DNA of 64,000 nucleotides from Beroe forskalii (Eukaryota > Ctenophora > Nuda > Beroida > Beroidae), in contig WFMF01000056.1 of NCBI GenBank assembly GCA_011033025.1, forward strand, positions 62,001 through 126,000, in the 5' to 3' direction. Positions 12,518-24,284 of the stretch are shown piece by piece. Numbering within the stretch: the stretch's first letter is position 1; the number at the start of each line of letters is the position of its first letter. A program made the translations under genes and the position numbers. Below the pieces are notes generated by a model that was not told where the DNA came from, did no database searches, and worked only from the letters and a program-made list of their open reading frames with translations.

Positions 12518-13169
12518 GTAACTGGACCCTTCAATCAGATTCTGTAACTGGACACTACCCCACTTCTTATCAGAGTTAAATCTTTTCCCAACTGCAAGTT
12601 CGTAAAGCCGATGTTTCAGACACCAAATTCAGTTGAAATCTTTCCCCAAATCTGGTTATTTTCCACGGTATTTCTAACTTTGTTTTATCTGTTTATGTAT
12701 TGTATCATAATTGTATATAGTATTTATGAGTCACTTAATTATTAAAGATTGAATTTTATTACTTGTCAAACTGAATATCCAAGTTACGCATCCTCACCAA
12801 ATGTTGCTTTATTATTGCGCGCCCAATAAATGCTAAAATTATTGGGTTTGTAAAATTTTGGTGATAGGCGCATCGAAAATACACTGCTGTTAGTCATTTC
12901 CCGCTGCCGCGCGTGTTCAATTCAATTCGTTTATTCACCACCATACCAGAGACATCCTTCACACCACCCCTCAACTTGAACCTTCTCCTCCCCTGCTGGG
13001 GATCATCTGGTCTGCTTGAGAACAGAGATCAGGTAAACAGTGGTGTGCACAGTTATTAAAAACTGATATGGCACCGCCTGATTATGGGCTCAAAATGAAT
13101 CTTATTAAATATTAAAAATCATATATTGCTGTCAAATGGTCTGTCAAATGCTGTCAAATGGTCTGTTTC

Positions 13170-13735
13170 TCTTTAATTAATCAGAGGTTGTCTGGCCCCT
13201 TCGCCATCAGCCATCCTGACACAAACCCTGTCTATCAGCGGTTGTCTGGCCCAATTAAATCAATTTACTATTTAGATTGCCTCCGTCCGACTCAGGGAGT
13301 CGAGGCCGCGCGCCTTTGAGAGAGCCAAGTAACGTTTTCTGACATAGGTGTGCGAAACACTTCCCTGGGGAACGGGGTTCGCCTAACCAGGTGCTAACTT
13401 GTCAGACGTTGTCTTACCCCTTCGCCTTTGGTGGAAATAAATATAATGCAATGGTCAGATTGCCCTAACCAGCCCCCTGGTTTCGCACACGGAGTGCGCG
13501 GCTGGTTAGGGGAATGGTCTTGCTAAACACGTATATATGTGTGGCTCGCGTACACACACCTATGCAGGTGTGCGTACGCGCGCCGCACACAGGGATATAC
13601 GTGTTTAGCAACTGTTGTCTGACCCTCTTGAGAATCAGCGGCGACAGCGGGTCATACATCGTACGACGAAGTCGTAGGATGTTACCCTCGCGCGCGGCGC
13701 AACGTTCCACATTTGGACGTCACTTTGTAACCTCG
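13170..13735. repeat. Cluster of GC-rich dispersed repeats including a palindrome
   Basis: Positions 13520-13611 form a palindrome with arms TTGCTAAACACGTATAT and ATATACGTGTTTAGCAA around a CG-rich core. Around 13664-13730 is an inverted copy of the segment AAAGTGACGTCCAAATGTGG...AACATCCTACGA also present twice at 44.6-44.9 kb. Several CAGACGTTGTCTGACCCC-type pieces occur at 13180-13440. Confidence 0.6.
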
Positions 13736-13809
13736 CCCATCCAGTCAGAAGACGGGCAACGTCCGTCGAAAGACAAAGCAACTGTTGCAGTCATGACACC
13801 GTCCTGATC

Positions 13810-14105
13810 CTCAATTCTACTGGATACAAAGTTTAAAATCAATATTGAATCTAAAAGTAAATAAAATTAATTCAGTAATTGAACTTGAAACAGCAGACAG
13901 TCAAATTGACAATCAAATCATAACCAAAACTCACAGACTGAGACATGAAATCAGCTAAGTTTGAACATCAAACAACATTTTGAATTCAATGAATTCTTGT
14001 TTTTCAGGGTTTGTGGAGACAATTTCCAATTCAGATCAACCTCATAATAGCATTAAATAAAAAATTTATGATAATCTTCTAGATGGGCACGGACGAGCAT
14101 CATCC
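13810..14105. other. Sequence downstream of methionine synthase, no feature seen
   Basis: AT-rich and non-coding. Nothing recognisable beyond simple composition bias. Confidence 0.4.
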
Positions 14106-14111
14106 TTTATT
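14106..14111 (-). terminator. Candidate polyadenylation signal of methionine synthase
   Basis: AATAAA on the minus strand, about 190 bp past the stop codon of the gene. Confidence 0.4.
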
Positions 14112-14299
14112 TTAAAAATCAAAATAAACTCTTCAACTTTCAGGATGTGCGGTATAAGAGGATCGGGGAAACATCCAGCACAAATAATAAAATAAACAAA
14201 AATCCTAAGCGTAAACTGTAAAGCGGTATTTACAGGCGTCAGTGATGATATAAACGAGTTAAAAAGATGATTAAAAAGAGGGGTGCGAGTGAGAGCCCT

Positions 14300-14392
14300 T
14301 TACTCGGAGCTAGGTTCGTATCCAAGGACTGAATCCAGCGCTTGTTCAACGTCTGCCACACTCAAACCTTTCCTAGCAGCATAGTCCTCCAC
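14300..14392 (-). CDS. MTR: Methionine synthase, last coding exon
   Basis: After acceptor taccgtctcag the exon reads VEDYAARKGLSVADVEQALD, then SVLGYEPSSE and TAA. This matches the C-terminal end of cobalamin-dependent methionine synthase (human: VEDYALRKN...VEKW...LGYDTD). Cobalamin-dependent methionine synthase transfers a methyl group from 5-methyltetrahydrofolate to homocysteine in the cytosol; this end belongs to the AdoMet-binding reactivation domain. The phase joins exactly to the exon at 14715-14918 (...VARDQ|VEDY). Confidence 0.93.
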   Translation of the reverse strand: MEDYAARKGLSVADVEQALDSVLGYEPSSE

Positions 14393-14714
14393 CTGAGACG
14401 GTAAAACTCAACCCAATGTACTGAGAAGGGATTTTCAGTTTTAAAATCAAAACGCGTCTTGAAATTCTTCCAGAGAATCAGGCATATTATCCATTAAACA
14501 CTTGACTCACTGACACACACTCCCTAACACAAATTAGGACCTTCTGAGCATGTCCGGGTGGTGTGTGCGCACTGCAGGGACGTTCAGTGAATCACAATAA
14601 TCTATTAGGGTGCAGTGGGACACTGTCTAACTGTAATTTAAAACGCACGCTAGAGCCAGTTATCGATTCATATTTTAAGATATTTTCAGTCAACACCCCA
14701 GTTCCCCAACCCAC

Positions 14715-14918
14715 CTGATCACGTGCCACCTGCCCCAAGTTGAAGTAAGAGGAGTCCGGGTGGGCAATGTAAAGCCCGCAGACACTCGGCGGCGGCTCCA
14801 TAGCATAGGAGTCAGTCAGTGTGGCCCCAATGTTCCCGGCAACATCCAGGAGACTCCAGAGGGAATCTTTGAGGGTGTGGTCAGGAAGAGAGGGGTAGCC
14901 GGGGGCGGGCCTAGTTCC
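14715..14918 (-). CDS. MTR: Methionine synthase, penultimate exon (AdoMet-binding reactivation domain)
   Basis: The 204-bp, 68-codon exon begins GTRPAPGYPSLPDHTL and continues through SLLDVAGNIGATLTDSYAM, SVCGLYIAHPDSSYFNLGQV and ARDQ. It aligns residue for residue in pattern with human and E. coli enzymes (GIRPAPGYP..PDHTEK, LTESLAM, SGLYF, KYFAVG, KDQ). The RPAPGYP loop contacts AdoMet in the E. coli enzyme. The right boundary is acceptor CTCTCTTTCAG|GGAACT, the left boundary is GATCAG|GTGGGT. The first 48 coding bases and the acceptor are also the unit of the adjacent array, so the exact acceptor used cannot be fixed. Exons for the rest of the enzyme would lie to the right, beyond the array and gap; none is recognised. 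Confidence 0.93.
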
Positions 14919-17900
14919 CTGAAAGAGAGGGTGTGGTCAGGAAGAGAGGGGTAGCCGGGGGCGGGCCTAGTTCCCTGAAAGAGAGGGTGTGGTCAGGAAG
15001 AGAGGGGTAGCCGGGGGCGGGCCTAGTTCCCTGAAAGAGAGGGTGTGGTCAGGAAGAGAGGGGAGCCAGGGGCGGGCCTAGTTCCCTGAAAGAGAGGGTG
15101 TGGTCAGGAAGAGAGGGGTAGCCGGGGGCGGGCCTAGTTCCCTGAAAGAGAGGGTGTGGTCAGGAAGAGAGGGGTAGCCGGGGGCGGGCCTAGTTCCCTG
15201 AAAGAGAGGGTGTGGTCAGGAAGAGAGGGGTAGCCGGGGGCGGGCCTAGTTCCCTGAAAGAGAGGGTGTGGTCAGGAAGAGAGGGGTAGCCGGGGCGAGC
15301 CTAGTTCCCTGGAAAGAGGGGCGAGAGGGGTAGCCGGGGCGGGCCTAGTTCCCTGAAAGAGAGGGTGTGGTGGTCAAGAGAGGGGTAGCCGGGGGGCGGG
15401 CCTAGTTCCCTGAAAGAGAGGGTGGTCAGGAAGAGAGGGGTAGCTGGGGCGGGCCTAGTTCCCTGAAAGAGAGGGTGGTCAGGAAGAGAGGGTAGCCGGG
15501 GCGGGCCTAGTTCCCTGAAAGAGAGGGTGGTCAGGAAGAGAGGGGTAGCCGGGGGCGGGCCTAGTTCCCTGAAAGAGAGGGTGTGGTCAGGAAGAGAGGG
15601 GTAGCCGGGGCGGGCCTAGTTCCCTGAAAGAGAGGGTGGTCAGGAAGAGAGGGGTAGCCGGGGGCGGGCCTAGTTCCCTGAAAGAGAGGGTGTGGTCAGG
15701 AAGAGAGGGGTAGCCGGGGGCGGGCCTAGTTCCCTGAAAGAGAGGGTGTGGTCAGGAAGAGAGGGGTAGCCGGGGGCGGGCCTAGTTCCCTGAAAGAGAG
15801 GGTGTGGTCAGGAAGAGAGGGGTAGCCGGGGGCGGGTTTAGTTCCCTGAAAGAGAGGGTGTGGTCAGGAAGAGAGGGGTAGCTGGGGGCGGGCCTAGTTC
15901 CCTGAAAGAGAGGGTGTGGTCAGGAAGAGAGGGGTAGCCGGGGCGGGCCTAGTTCCTGAAAGAGAGGTGTGGTCAGGAAGAGAGGGGTAGCCGGGGGCGG
16001 GCCTAGTTCCCTGAAAGAGAGGGTGTGGTCAGGAAGAGAGGGGTAGCCGGGGGCGGGCCTAGTTCCCTGAAAGAGAGGGTGTGGTCAGGAAGAGAGGGGT
16101 AGCCGGGGGCGGGCCTAGTTCCCTGAAAGAGAGGGTGTGGTCAGGAAGAGAGGGGTAGCCGGGGCGTAGTTTGCCCTGAAAGAGAGGGTCAGAAGAGGGT
16201 AGCCGGGGCAGGAAAGAGGGTGTGGTCGGGGGCGGGGCGAGCCTAGTTCCCTGAAAGAGAGGGTGTGGTCAGGAAGAGAGGGGTAGCCGGGGGCGGGCCT
16301 AGTTCCCTGAAAGAGAGGGTGTGGTCAGGAAGAGAGGGGTAGCCGGGCCTAGTTCCCTGAAAGAGAGGGTGTGGTCAGGAAGAGAGGGGTAGCTGGGGCG
16401 GGCCCTTTCCCCTGAAAGAGAGGGTGTGGTCAGGAAGAGAGGGGTAGCCGGGGGCGGGCCTAGTTCCCCTGAAAGAGAGGGTGTGGTCAGGAAGAGAGGT
16501 AGCCGGGGGGCGGGCCTAGTTCCCTGAAAGAGAGGGTGTGGTCAGGAAGAGGGGGTAGCCGGGGCGGGCCTAAGTTCCCCGAAAGAGAGGGTGTGGTCAG
16601 GAAGAGAGGGGTAGCCGGGGGCGGGCCCTAGTTCCCTGAAAAAGAGGGTGTGGTCAGGAAGAGAGGGTAGCCAGGGCGGGTTCGCTCCCTGAAAGGAGAG
16701 GGTGTGGTCAGGAAGAGGGCAGCCGGGGGGGCGGGCCTAGTTCGAAAGAGAGGGTGGTCAGGAAAAGAGGGGTAGGGGGCGGGCCTGGTTCCCTGAAAGA
16801 GAGGGTGTGGTCAGGAAGAGAGGGTAGCCAGGGGGCAGCCTAGTTCCCCTGAAAGAGAGGGTGTGGTCAGGAAGAGAGGGGTAGCCAGGGGCGGGCCTAG
16901 TTCCCTGAAAGAGAGGTGGTCAGGAAGAGAGGGGGCAGCCGGGGGCAGGCCTAGTTCCCCTGAAAGAGAGGGTGGTCAGGAAGAGAGGGGCAGCCGGGGC
17001 GGGGCCTAGTTCCCTGAAAGAGAGGGTGGGTCAGGAAGAGGGGCAGCCAGGGGCGGGCCTAGTTCCCCGCTGGAAAGAGAGGGTGGTCAGGAAGAGAGGG
17101 GCAGCCGGGGGCGGGCCTAGTTCCCTGAAAGAGAGGTGTGGTCAGGAAGAGAGGGTAGCCGGGGCGGGCCTAGTTCCCTGAAGAGAGGGTGTGTGGTCCA
17201 GGAAGAGAGGGTATCAGGGGCGGAGCCTAGTTCCTATGAAAAGAGGGTGGTCAGGAAGAGGTAGCCGGGGCGGGCCTAGTTCCCCTCGAAAGAGAGGGTG
17301 TGGTCAGGAAGACGGGGCATGAGGCAGGCCTAGTTCCCTGAAAGAGAGGGTGGTCAGGAAGAGGGGTGGGCCGGGGCGGCCTAGTTCCCTGAAAGAGAGG
17401 GTGGTCAGAAGAGAGGGGTAGCCGGGGCGGCCTAGCTCTGGTCAAGGAAGTCAGAAGAGAGGCAGCCAGGGGCGGCCTAGTTCCCCGAAAGAGGGCGTGG
17501 TCAGGAAGAGAGGGGCAGCCAGGGGCGGGCCTAGTTCCCTGAAAGAGAGGGTGTGGTCAGGAAGAGGGGTAGCCGGGGCGGGCCTAGTTCCTGAAAGAGG
17601 GTGTGGTCAGGAAGAGAGGGTAGCCGGGGCGGGCCTAGTTCCCCTGAAAGAGAGGGTGTGGTCAGGAAAGAGAGGGGTAGTAGAGGGGCCGGGGCGGCCT
17701 ATTCCCCGAAAGAGAGGGTGTGGTCAGGAAGAGAGGGTAGCCGGGGGCGGCCTAGTTCCCTGAAAGAGGGGTGTGGTCAGAAAGAGGGCAGCCGGGGGCA
17801 GGAAGAAAGAGGGGTGGTCAGAAGAGAGGGGCAGCCGGGGGCGGGGCCCAGTTCCCCTGAAAGAGGGGGTGTGGTAGGAAGAGAGGGGTAGCCAGGGGCG

Positions 17901-20512
17901 GGCCTGGTTCCTGAAAGAGAGGACGTGGTCAGGAAGAGGGCAGCCGGGCGGGCCCAGTTCCCCTGGGGCAGGCCTAGGGCGGGCCTAATCCCTGAAAGAG
18001 AGGGTGTGGTCAGGAAGAGGGGTAGCCGGGGCGGGCCTAGTTCCCTGAAAGAGAGGTGTGGTCAGGAAGAGAGGGGCAGCCAGGGGCGGGCCTAGTTCCC
18101 TGAAAGAGGGTGTGGGTCAGGAAGAGGGGGTAGCCGGGGGCGGGCCTAGTTCCCTGAAAGAGAGGGGTGTGGTCAGGAAGAGGGGGTAGCCGGGGCGGGC
18201 CTAGTTCCCTGAAAAGAGGGTGTGGTCAGGAAAGAGGGTAGCCGGGGCGGCCCGCCCTATTGGTCAGAAAGGGGTGTGGTCAGGAAGAGAGGGGCAGCCA
18301 GGGGCGGGCCTGGTTCCCTGAAAGAGAGGGTGTGGTCAGGAAGAGAGGGGCAGCTGGGGCGGGCCTAGTTCCCTGAAAGAGGGTGTGGTCAGGAAGAGAG
18401 GGGCCGGGGGGCGGGCCTAGTTCCCTGAAAGAGAGGGTGTGGTCAGGAAGAGGGTAGCCGGGGGTGGGCCTAGTTCCCAGGAAGAGGGCAGGGGGGCGGT
18501 CAGAAGAGAGGGTGGCCAGGGGGGGCAGCCGGGGGCGGTTCCCCCCTGAAAGAGGGGGTGGTCAGGAAGAGAGGGGTGGGCCGGGGGCGGGCCTAGTTCC
18601 CCGAAAGAGGGTGGTCAGGAAGAGGGGGTGGCCAGGGGCGGGCCTAGTTCCCTGAAAGAGAGGGTGTGGTCAGGGAAGAGAGTGGCAGGCAGGCCTAGTT
18701 CCCTGAAAGAGGGTGTGGTCAGAAGAGAGGGGCAGCCAGGGGCAGGGCTAGTTCCCCTGAAAGAGAGGGTGGGTCAGGAAGAGGGGGGTAGCGGGGCGGG
18801 CCTAGTTCCCCTGAAAGAGGGTGTGGTCAGGAAGAGGGGTAGTCGGGGCGGGCCTAGTTCCCTGAAAAGAGGGTGTGGTCAGGAAGAGAGGGGTAGCCGG
18901 GGCGGGCCTAGTTCCCTGAAAGAGAGGTGTGGTCAGGAAGAGAGGGGCCAGGGGCAGGCCTGGTTCCCTGAAAGAGAGGGTGTGGTCAGGAAGAGAGGGC
19001 AGCCATGGGGGGCAGCCTAGTTCCCTGAAAAGAGGGTGTCAGGAAGAAGGTACCCAGGGGCAGCCTAGTTCCCTAAAAAGAGGTTGGTCGGGAAGAGGGG
19101 GGTAGCCAGGGAGCCTAGTTCCCAAAAGAGTGTGGTAAAGGAAGGGGTTAAGGGCGGGCCTGGTTCCTGAAAGAGGGTGAGTCAGGAAGAGGGTGCCAGG
19201 AGAAGCTTTTCCCCGAAAGGGTGTTTTCAGGAAGAGGGACGGGGGACAGTTCTGAAAGAGGTGGTCAGGAAGAAAAATAGCCAGGGGCGGGCCCTGTAAG
19301 GGGTGGTCAAGGAAGAAGGTGAGGGGAAACTATTTCCCTGAAAAAGGGTGGTCAGGAAGAGGGTAGCAGGGCAGACCTGTTCAAAGAAGGGGGTGGGAGA
19401 GAGGAGCCAGACCTGGTTCAAAAGGGTTGGTCGGGAAGAGAGCAGGGCGGGCCAGTTAAAAGAAAGGAGGAGAAGCGGAGCAGGGGGCCCTAGTTCGAAA
19501 GAGGTGTAGCCCAGGAAGAGAGGTGCGGGGGCAGCCTGTTCCTGAAAAGAGGTGGGTCAGAAGGAGGGTAGCCAGGGGCAGACCTAGTTCCCTGAAAAGA
19601 GGTGGTCAGGAAGGGGGGCAGGGCCTAGTTCTGAAAGAGAAGGTAGTCAGGAAGAGAGGGGACCAGGGGCAGACCTAGTTCCTGAAAAAGGGTGGTCAGG
19701 AAGAGGGGTAGCCAGGGCAGACTGGCCCCCTAAAAGGATAGGTCCAGGAAGAGAGGATGCCAGGGGGGCCTGTTCCCTGAAAAGAGAGGTTAATGAATCG
19801 GAGGGGGTAAGAGGGGGGTTTTCCCTGAAAAAAGGGTTTTTGGGGGAAGAGGGCCGGGGGCAGCAGTTAAAAGAGGGTGGAAGGGGGGGGTGGGGGGGAA
19901 AAAGGGGGGGGTGGGAAAAGGGGTGGGGGGGGGAAAGGAAAGGGGGGGGTCGGAAAGGGGGTTTGGGGGGCCTATTCGAAGAGGTTTGGGGGAAAGGGGG
20001 CCGGGGAGGGCCCCTAAAAGGGGGGTTTCGGGAAGGGGGGCCGGGGGGGGTTTCCCAAAAGGGAGGGGGGTGGGGGGGAAAGGAGGGAGGGGGGGCAGGG
20101 GGGGAAAGGAAGGGGGAGAGGGAAACGGCGGGGGGGGGGGGGGGTGGGGCGGGTGGGTTCCCTGGGGGGTGTTGGGAAGAGGGGGTAGAAGGGGGGGCCA
20201 GTTCAAAAAGGGGGTATGGAAGGGGGAAGGGTGGGGGGCCCCCCGCCCAAGGGGAAAAGGGTGGGGGGAGGGGGGAGCCGGGCGCAGCCCGAAAGGGGGG
20301 TGGCGGAAGAGGGCGGGGCGGCCTTTTTAAAGAGGGGTGGGTCAGGAAGGGGGGTGGGGGGAAAAACCTTTTTTAAAAAGGAGGGTGGTCGGGAAGAGGG
20401 GTGCGGGGGGAAAATTCTTTGGGGGGGGAAAGGGAAGGGGGGGGGGCGCCTATTCCCTAAAGGGGGTGGGGAAAGGGAAGGGGTGCCGGGGGGGGGGGGG
20501 GGGGGGGGGCCC
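14871..20512. repeat. 56-bp tandem array derived from the MTR intron/exon junction
   Basis: The unit on the minus strand is CTCTTTCAG (intron end) followed by GGAACTAGGCCCGCCCCC and GGCTACCCCTCTCTTCCTGA, ending ACCACACCCTC. It equals the acceptor plus the codons for GTRPAPGYPSLPDHTL of the exon at 14715-14918. There are roughly 85 to 90 copies. The first copies (to about 16100) are nearly identical; errors and indels increase from about 18460, and after 19790 the sequence degenerates to G-rich homopolymers up to the gap. Long open frames in the G-rich part are artefacts. Confidence 0.95.
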
Positions 20513-20612
20513 NNNNNNNNNNNNNNNNNNNNNNNNNNNNNNNNNNNNNNNNNNNNNNNNNNNNNNNNNNNNNNNNNNNNNNNNNNNNNNNNNNNNNNNN
20601 NNNNNNNNNNNN
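20513..20612. other. Scaffold gap of 100 N
   Basis: Exactly 100 undetermined bases, preceded by low-quality poly-G sequence. The true length is unknown. Confidence 0.99.
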
Positions 20613-20620
20613 TGGCTTAC

Positions 20621-20696
20621 CTTTTGACGAATTTTGCTTGTTCTGGAAGTGTCTTGTACAGATTTTTGTCGTTTAGAGTAAAAGCCGGGGTTAGTT
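20621..20696 (-). CDS. Candidate exon of an unrecognised gene beside the gap
   Basis: The minus strand has acceptor-like ctattctattgtag and donor AAAAG|GTAAGC at 20621/20620. One frame is open and protein-like: LTPAFTLNDKNLYKTLPEQA then KFVKR. It does not resemble the methionine synthase segment expected upstream of the array. Family unknown. A longer version starting at 20710 is possible. Confidence 0.3.
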
Positions 20697-20799
20697 CTAC
20701 AATAGAATAGCTGGCAGTGACGGATATAAATGACAAATATTCTAATTTTCTTTACATTATTCCTATTGTCCTATATATTTCCTTACCAGAGTTTGAGAA

Positions 20800-21215
20800 A
20801 ACTCAGCAGAAAAACCTGCGAATCTAGGAGAGATTTCAGCCGATGAGATGTTTATACTGCCAAATTACTGAATAAATTTGCTTGTTAATACGAAGAAGGC
20901 TTAGGTAGATAGTTAGAGTCAAATCCTGCCAATTAAGGTTTGAAACAGCTATAATGTAGTTACTACTAATCAAATCATGCTTCAGATGAAGACGTCCAAA
21001 TTTAGCAGAGAATCCTGCGAAATTACTGGACATCGCGTTGTTGAGGGCATGCTTTGAGCCAATTTGGCAGGATTAGTGGATAAATAATTACAATCCGTCC
21101 TGCCAAATCGGTGAATTATACTGCGAACAATCCTGCCAATTAGATCACCTGGCACGATAAATTGGCAGGATTCATTCAAATTAGGCGGAATTTAACATTA
21201 AATCGGCAGGGGCAC
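20800..21215. repeat. Cluster of dispersed TCCTGCCAAWT motifs
   Basis: About nine copies of TCCTGCCAAAT/TCCTGCCAATT or close variants occur in both orientations (for example near 20925, 21011, 21098, 21132, 21161 inverted). No gene seen. Probably a decayed element with internal subrepeats. Confidence 0.45.
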
Positions 21216-21219
21216 CTGC

Positions 21220-21800
21220 TGGAAGGGGGCTTTCTTTACGCTTGAGATCGAGCATTACGATCTCCGAAAATTCGATTTGTTTTCCTGCTCTGTGCGGGCT
21301 CGAAAACCAAAATTACAGAAAACCAAATCTAATTACAAAGTGAATTATCCAACGTTAATCTATGATTTTCGCTCTCGAGGGGGATCGGAAAACCCATTGC
21401 CAATGCTCCCCACTGCTCCCCAAAGTATCACTTTCACAGCTTGTCGGTGCTCTCCTGTACTTGCATACTTTTACGTCCTATATTATGACATGATAACATA
21501 TTATTATGCCATTGTGTAATTGTAAACGCCGCAGAAAACAGGCGGTTCAAATGACAACATTTCACTATGATGATGACGACATTTTAACTGCCTATTTTTA
21601 CTGTGCACTATCAGAATCAGAGTTAGAGAATTATAAGCTAACACAGGAATCAGCTTGGAGAGATTGTCTATGCCCGATATAATATTAAGCTGCATAAATT
21701 AGAAAATGGAACGAAAACTGTTGAATAATTTTAGTCCGTTTCAAAAGTTGACCTTTTTTGGTCGTCCCCATATGGTCTTCCGCTCTCAATGATATTGATT
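21220..21800. other. No recognised feature
   Basis: Unique sequence to the left of the 21-bp array. Earlier exons of the ZP gene may lie here or further left, but I cannot identify one. Confidence 0.3.
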
Positions 21801-21811
21801 AGGGACCCTAA

Positions 21812-23145
21812 GTCCCCTATTTCCCATATTAACCCCTATTATCTCCATGATAACCTCTATTTTCGCAATGGTAACCCCTATTATCTCCATGGTAACCCCT
21901 ATTATCTCCATGGTAACCCCTATTATCCCCATGGTAACCCCTATTATCCCCATGGTAATCCCTATTATCTCCATGGTAACCCCTATTATCTCCATGGTAA
22001 CCCCTATTATCCCCATGGTAATCCCTATTATCCCCATGGTAATCCCTATTATCCCCATGGTAATCCCTATTATCTCCATGGTAACCCCTATTATCCCATT
22101 GTGGTAACCCCTCCCCATGGTAACCCCATTATCCTCCCTATTATCCCCCTTGGTAACCCCCTATTATCCCTTGGTAACTTTATCATCCATTGTAACGCCT
22201 TTTATCTCCATTGTAACGCCTTTTATCCCCATGGTAATCCCTATTATCTCCATGGTAACCCCTATTATCCCCATGGTAACCCCTATTTATCCCATGGTAA
22301 CCCCTATTATCCCCTTGGTAACCCCTATCATCTCCATTGTAACGCCTTTTATCCCCATGGTAATCCCTATTATCTCCATGGTAACCCCTATTATCCCCAT
22401 GGTAACCCCTATTTATCCCATGGTAACCCCTATTATCCCCTTGGTAAGCCCTATCATCTCCATTGTAACGCCTTTTATCCCCATGATAATCCCTATTATC
22501 TCCATGGTAACCCCTATTATCCCCATGGTAATCCCTATTATCCCCATGGTAACCCCTATTATCTCCATGGTAACCCCTATTATCCCCATGGTAATCCCTA
22601 TTATCCCCATGGTAACCCCTATTATCTCCATGGTAACCCCTATTATCCCCATGGTAACCTCTATTATCTCCATGGTAACCCCTATTAATCCCATGGTAAC
22701 CACTATTATCTCCATGGTAACCCCTATTAATCCCATGGTAACCACTATTATCTCCATGGTAACCCCTATTATCCCCATGGTAACCCCTATTATCCCCATG
22801 GTAACCCCTATTATCTCCATGGTAACCCCTATTATCCCCATGGTAACCGCTATTATCCCCATGGTAACCCCTATTATCTCCATGGTAACCCCTATTAATC
22901 CCATGGTAACCACTATTATCTCCATGGTAACCCCTATTAATCCCATGGTAACCACTATTATTCTTATGGTAACCACCATTAATCCATGGTAACCACTATT
23001 ATCTCCATGGTAACCCCTAATATTCCCATAGTAACCCCTATAAGTATATCCCTGGATATCCTATTATTTCCATGTTAACCCCTATTATCTCCATGGTTAA
23101 CCCCTTTCATCTCCATTGTAAGTGGTAACCCCTATTATCTCCCTG
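21812..23145. repeat. 21-bp tandem array, block A (ATGGTAACCCCTATTATC type)
   Basis: Unit CCATGGTAACCCCTATTATCT with frequent CCCC/TCC and AAT/ATT variants, about 60 copies. Since 21 is a multiple of three, several frames stay open on both strands; these are not genes. A higher-order block of several units containing ATTGTAACGCC recurs near 22190, 22330 and 22460. Confidence 0.93.
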
Positions 23146-23185
23146 GTAACCAACATTATCACCATGGTTACTCCTAATATCCCAT

Positions 23186-24284
23186 GGTAACCCCTGGTTC
23201 TCTCCCTGGTTCTCTCCCTGGTTCTCTCCCTGGTTCTCTCCCTGGTAACACATGGTTCTTTCCCTGGTAACCCCTGGTTCTCTCCCTGGTAACCCCTGGT
23301 TTTCTCCCTGGTAACACCTGGTTGTCTCCCTGGTAACACCTGGTTCTCTCCCTGGTAACCCCTGGTTCTCTCCCTGGTAACACCTGGTTCTCTCCCTGGT
23401 AACCCCTGGTTCTCTCCCTGGTAACCCTGGTTCTCTCCCTGGTAACCCCTGGTTCTCTCCCTGGTAACCCCTGGTTCTCCCCCTGGTAACCCCTGGTTCT
23501 CTCCCTGGTAACCCCTGGTTCTCTCCCTGGTAACCCCTGGTTCTCTCCCTGGTAACCCCTGGTTCTCTCCCTGGTAACCCCTGGTTCTCTCCCTGGTAAC
23601 CCCTGGTTCTCTCCCTGGTAACCCCTGGTTCTCCCCTGGTAACCCCTGGTTCTCTCCCTGGTAACCCCTGGTTCTCTCCCTGGTAACCCCTGGTTCTCCC
23701 CCTGGTAACACCTGGTTCTCTCCCTGGTAACCCCTGGTTCTCTCCCTGGTAACACCTGGTTCTCTCCCTGGTAACCCCTGGTTCTCTCCCTGGTAACCCC
23801 TGGTTCTCCCCTGGTAACCCCTGGTTCTCTCCCTGGTAACCCCTGGTTCTCCCTGGTAACCCCTGGTTCTCTCCCTGGTAACACCTGGTTCTCTCCCTGG
23901 TAACCCCTGGTTCTCTCCCTGGTAACCACCGGTTCTCTCCCTGGTAACCCCTGGTTCTCCCCCCGGTAACCCTGGTTCTCTCCCTGGTAACCCCTGGTTC
24001 TCTCCCTGGTAACCCCTGGTTCTCTCCCTGGTAACCCCTGGTTCTCTCCCTGGTAACCTGGTTCTCTCCTGGTAACCCCTGGTTTCTCCCTGGTAACCCC
24101 TGGTTCTCTCCCTGGTAACCCTGGTTCTCCCTGGTAACCCCTGGTTCTCTCCCTGGTAACCCCTGGTTCTCCCCCTGGTAACCCCTGGTTCTCTCCCTGG
24201 TAACCCCTGGTTCTCCCCCTGGTAACCCCTGGTTATCTCCCTGGTAACCCCTGGTTCTCCCCCTGGTAACCCCTGGTTCTCCTC
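23186..24284. repeat. 21-bp tandem array, block B (CTGGTAACCCCTGGTTCTC type)
   Basis: Unit CCTGGTAACCCCTGGTTCTCT, about 52 copies. It shares TGGTAACCCCT and period with block A, so the two are related. The right edge merges into the acceptor of the next ZP-gene exon: unit GGTTCTCTCCCTGG versus acceptor GGTTCTCCTCCAG at 24275-24287. It therefore forms the 3' end of an intron. Confidence 0.93.

Noticed and set aside
19790-20710. Gly/Arg-rich and Pro-rich open frames beside the first gap
   Set aside because: Low-quality poly-G sequence; one frame even runs through the N run.
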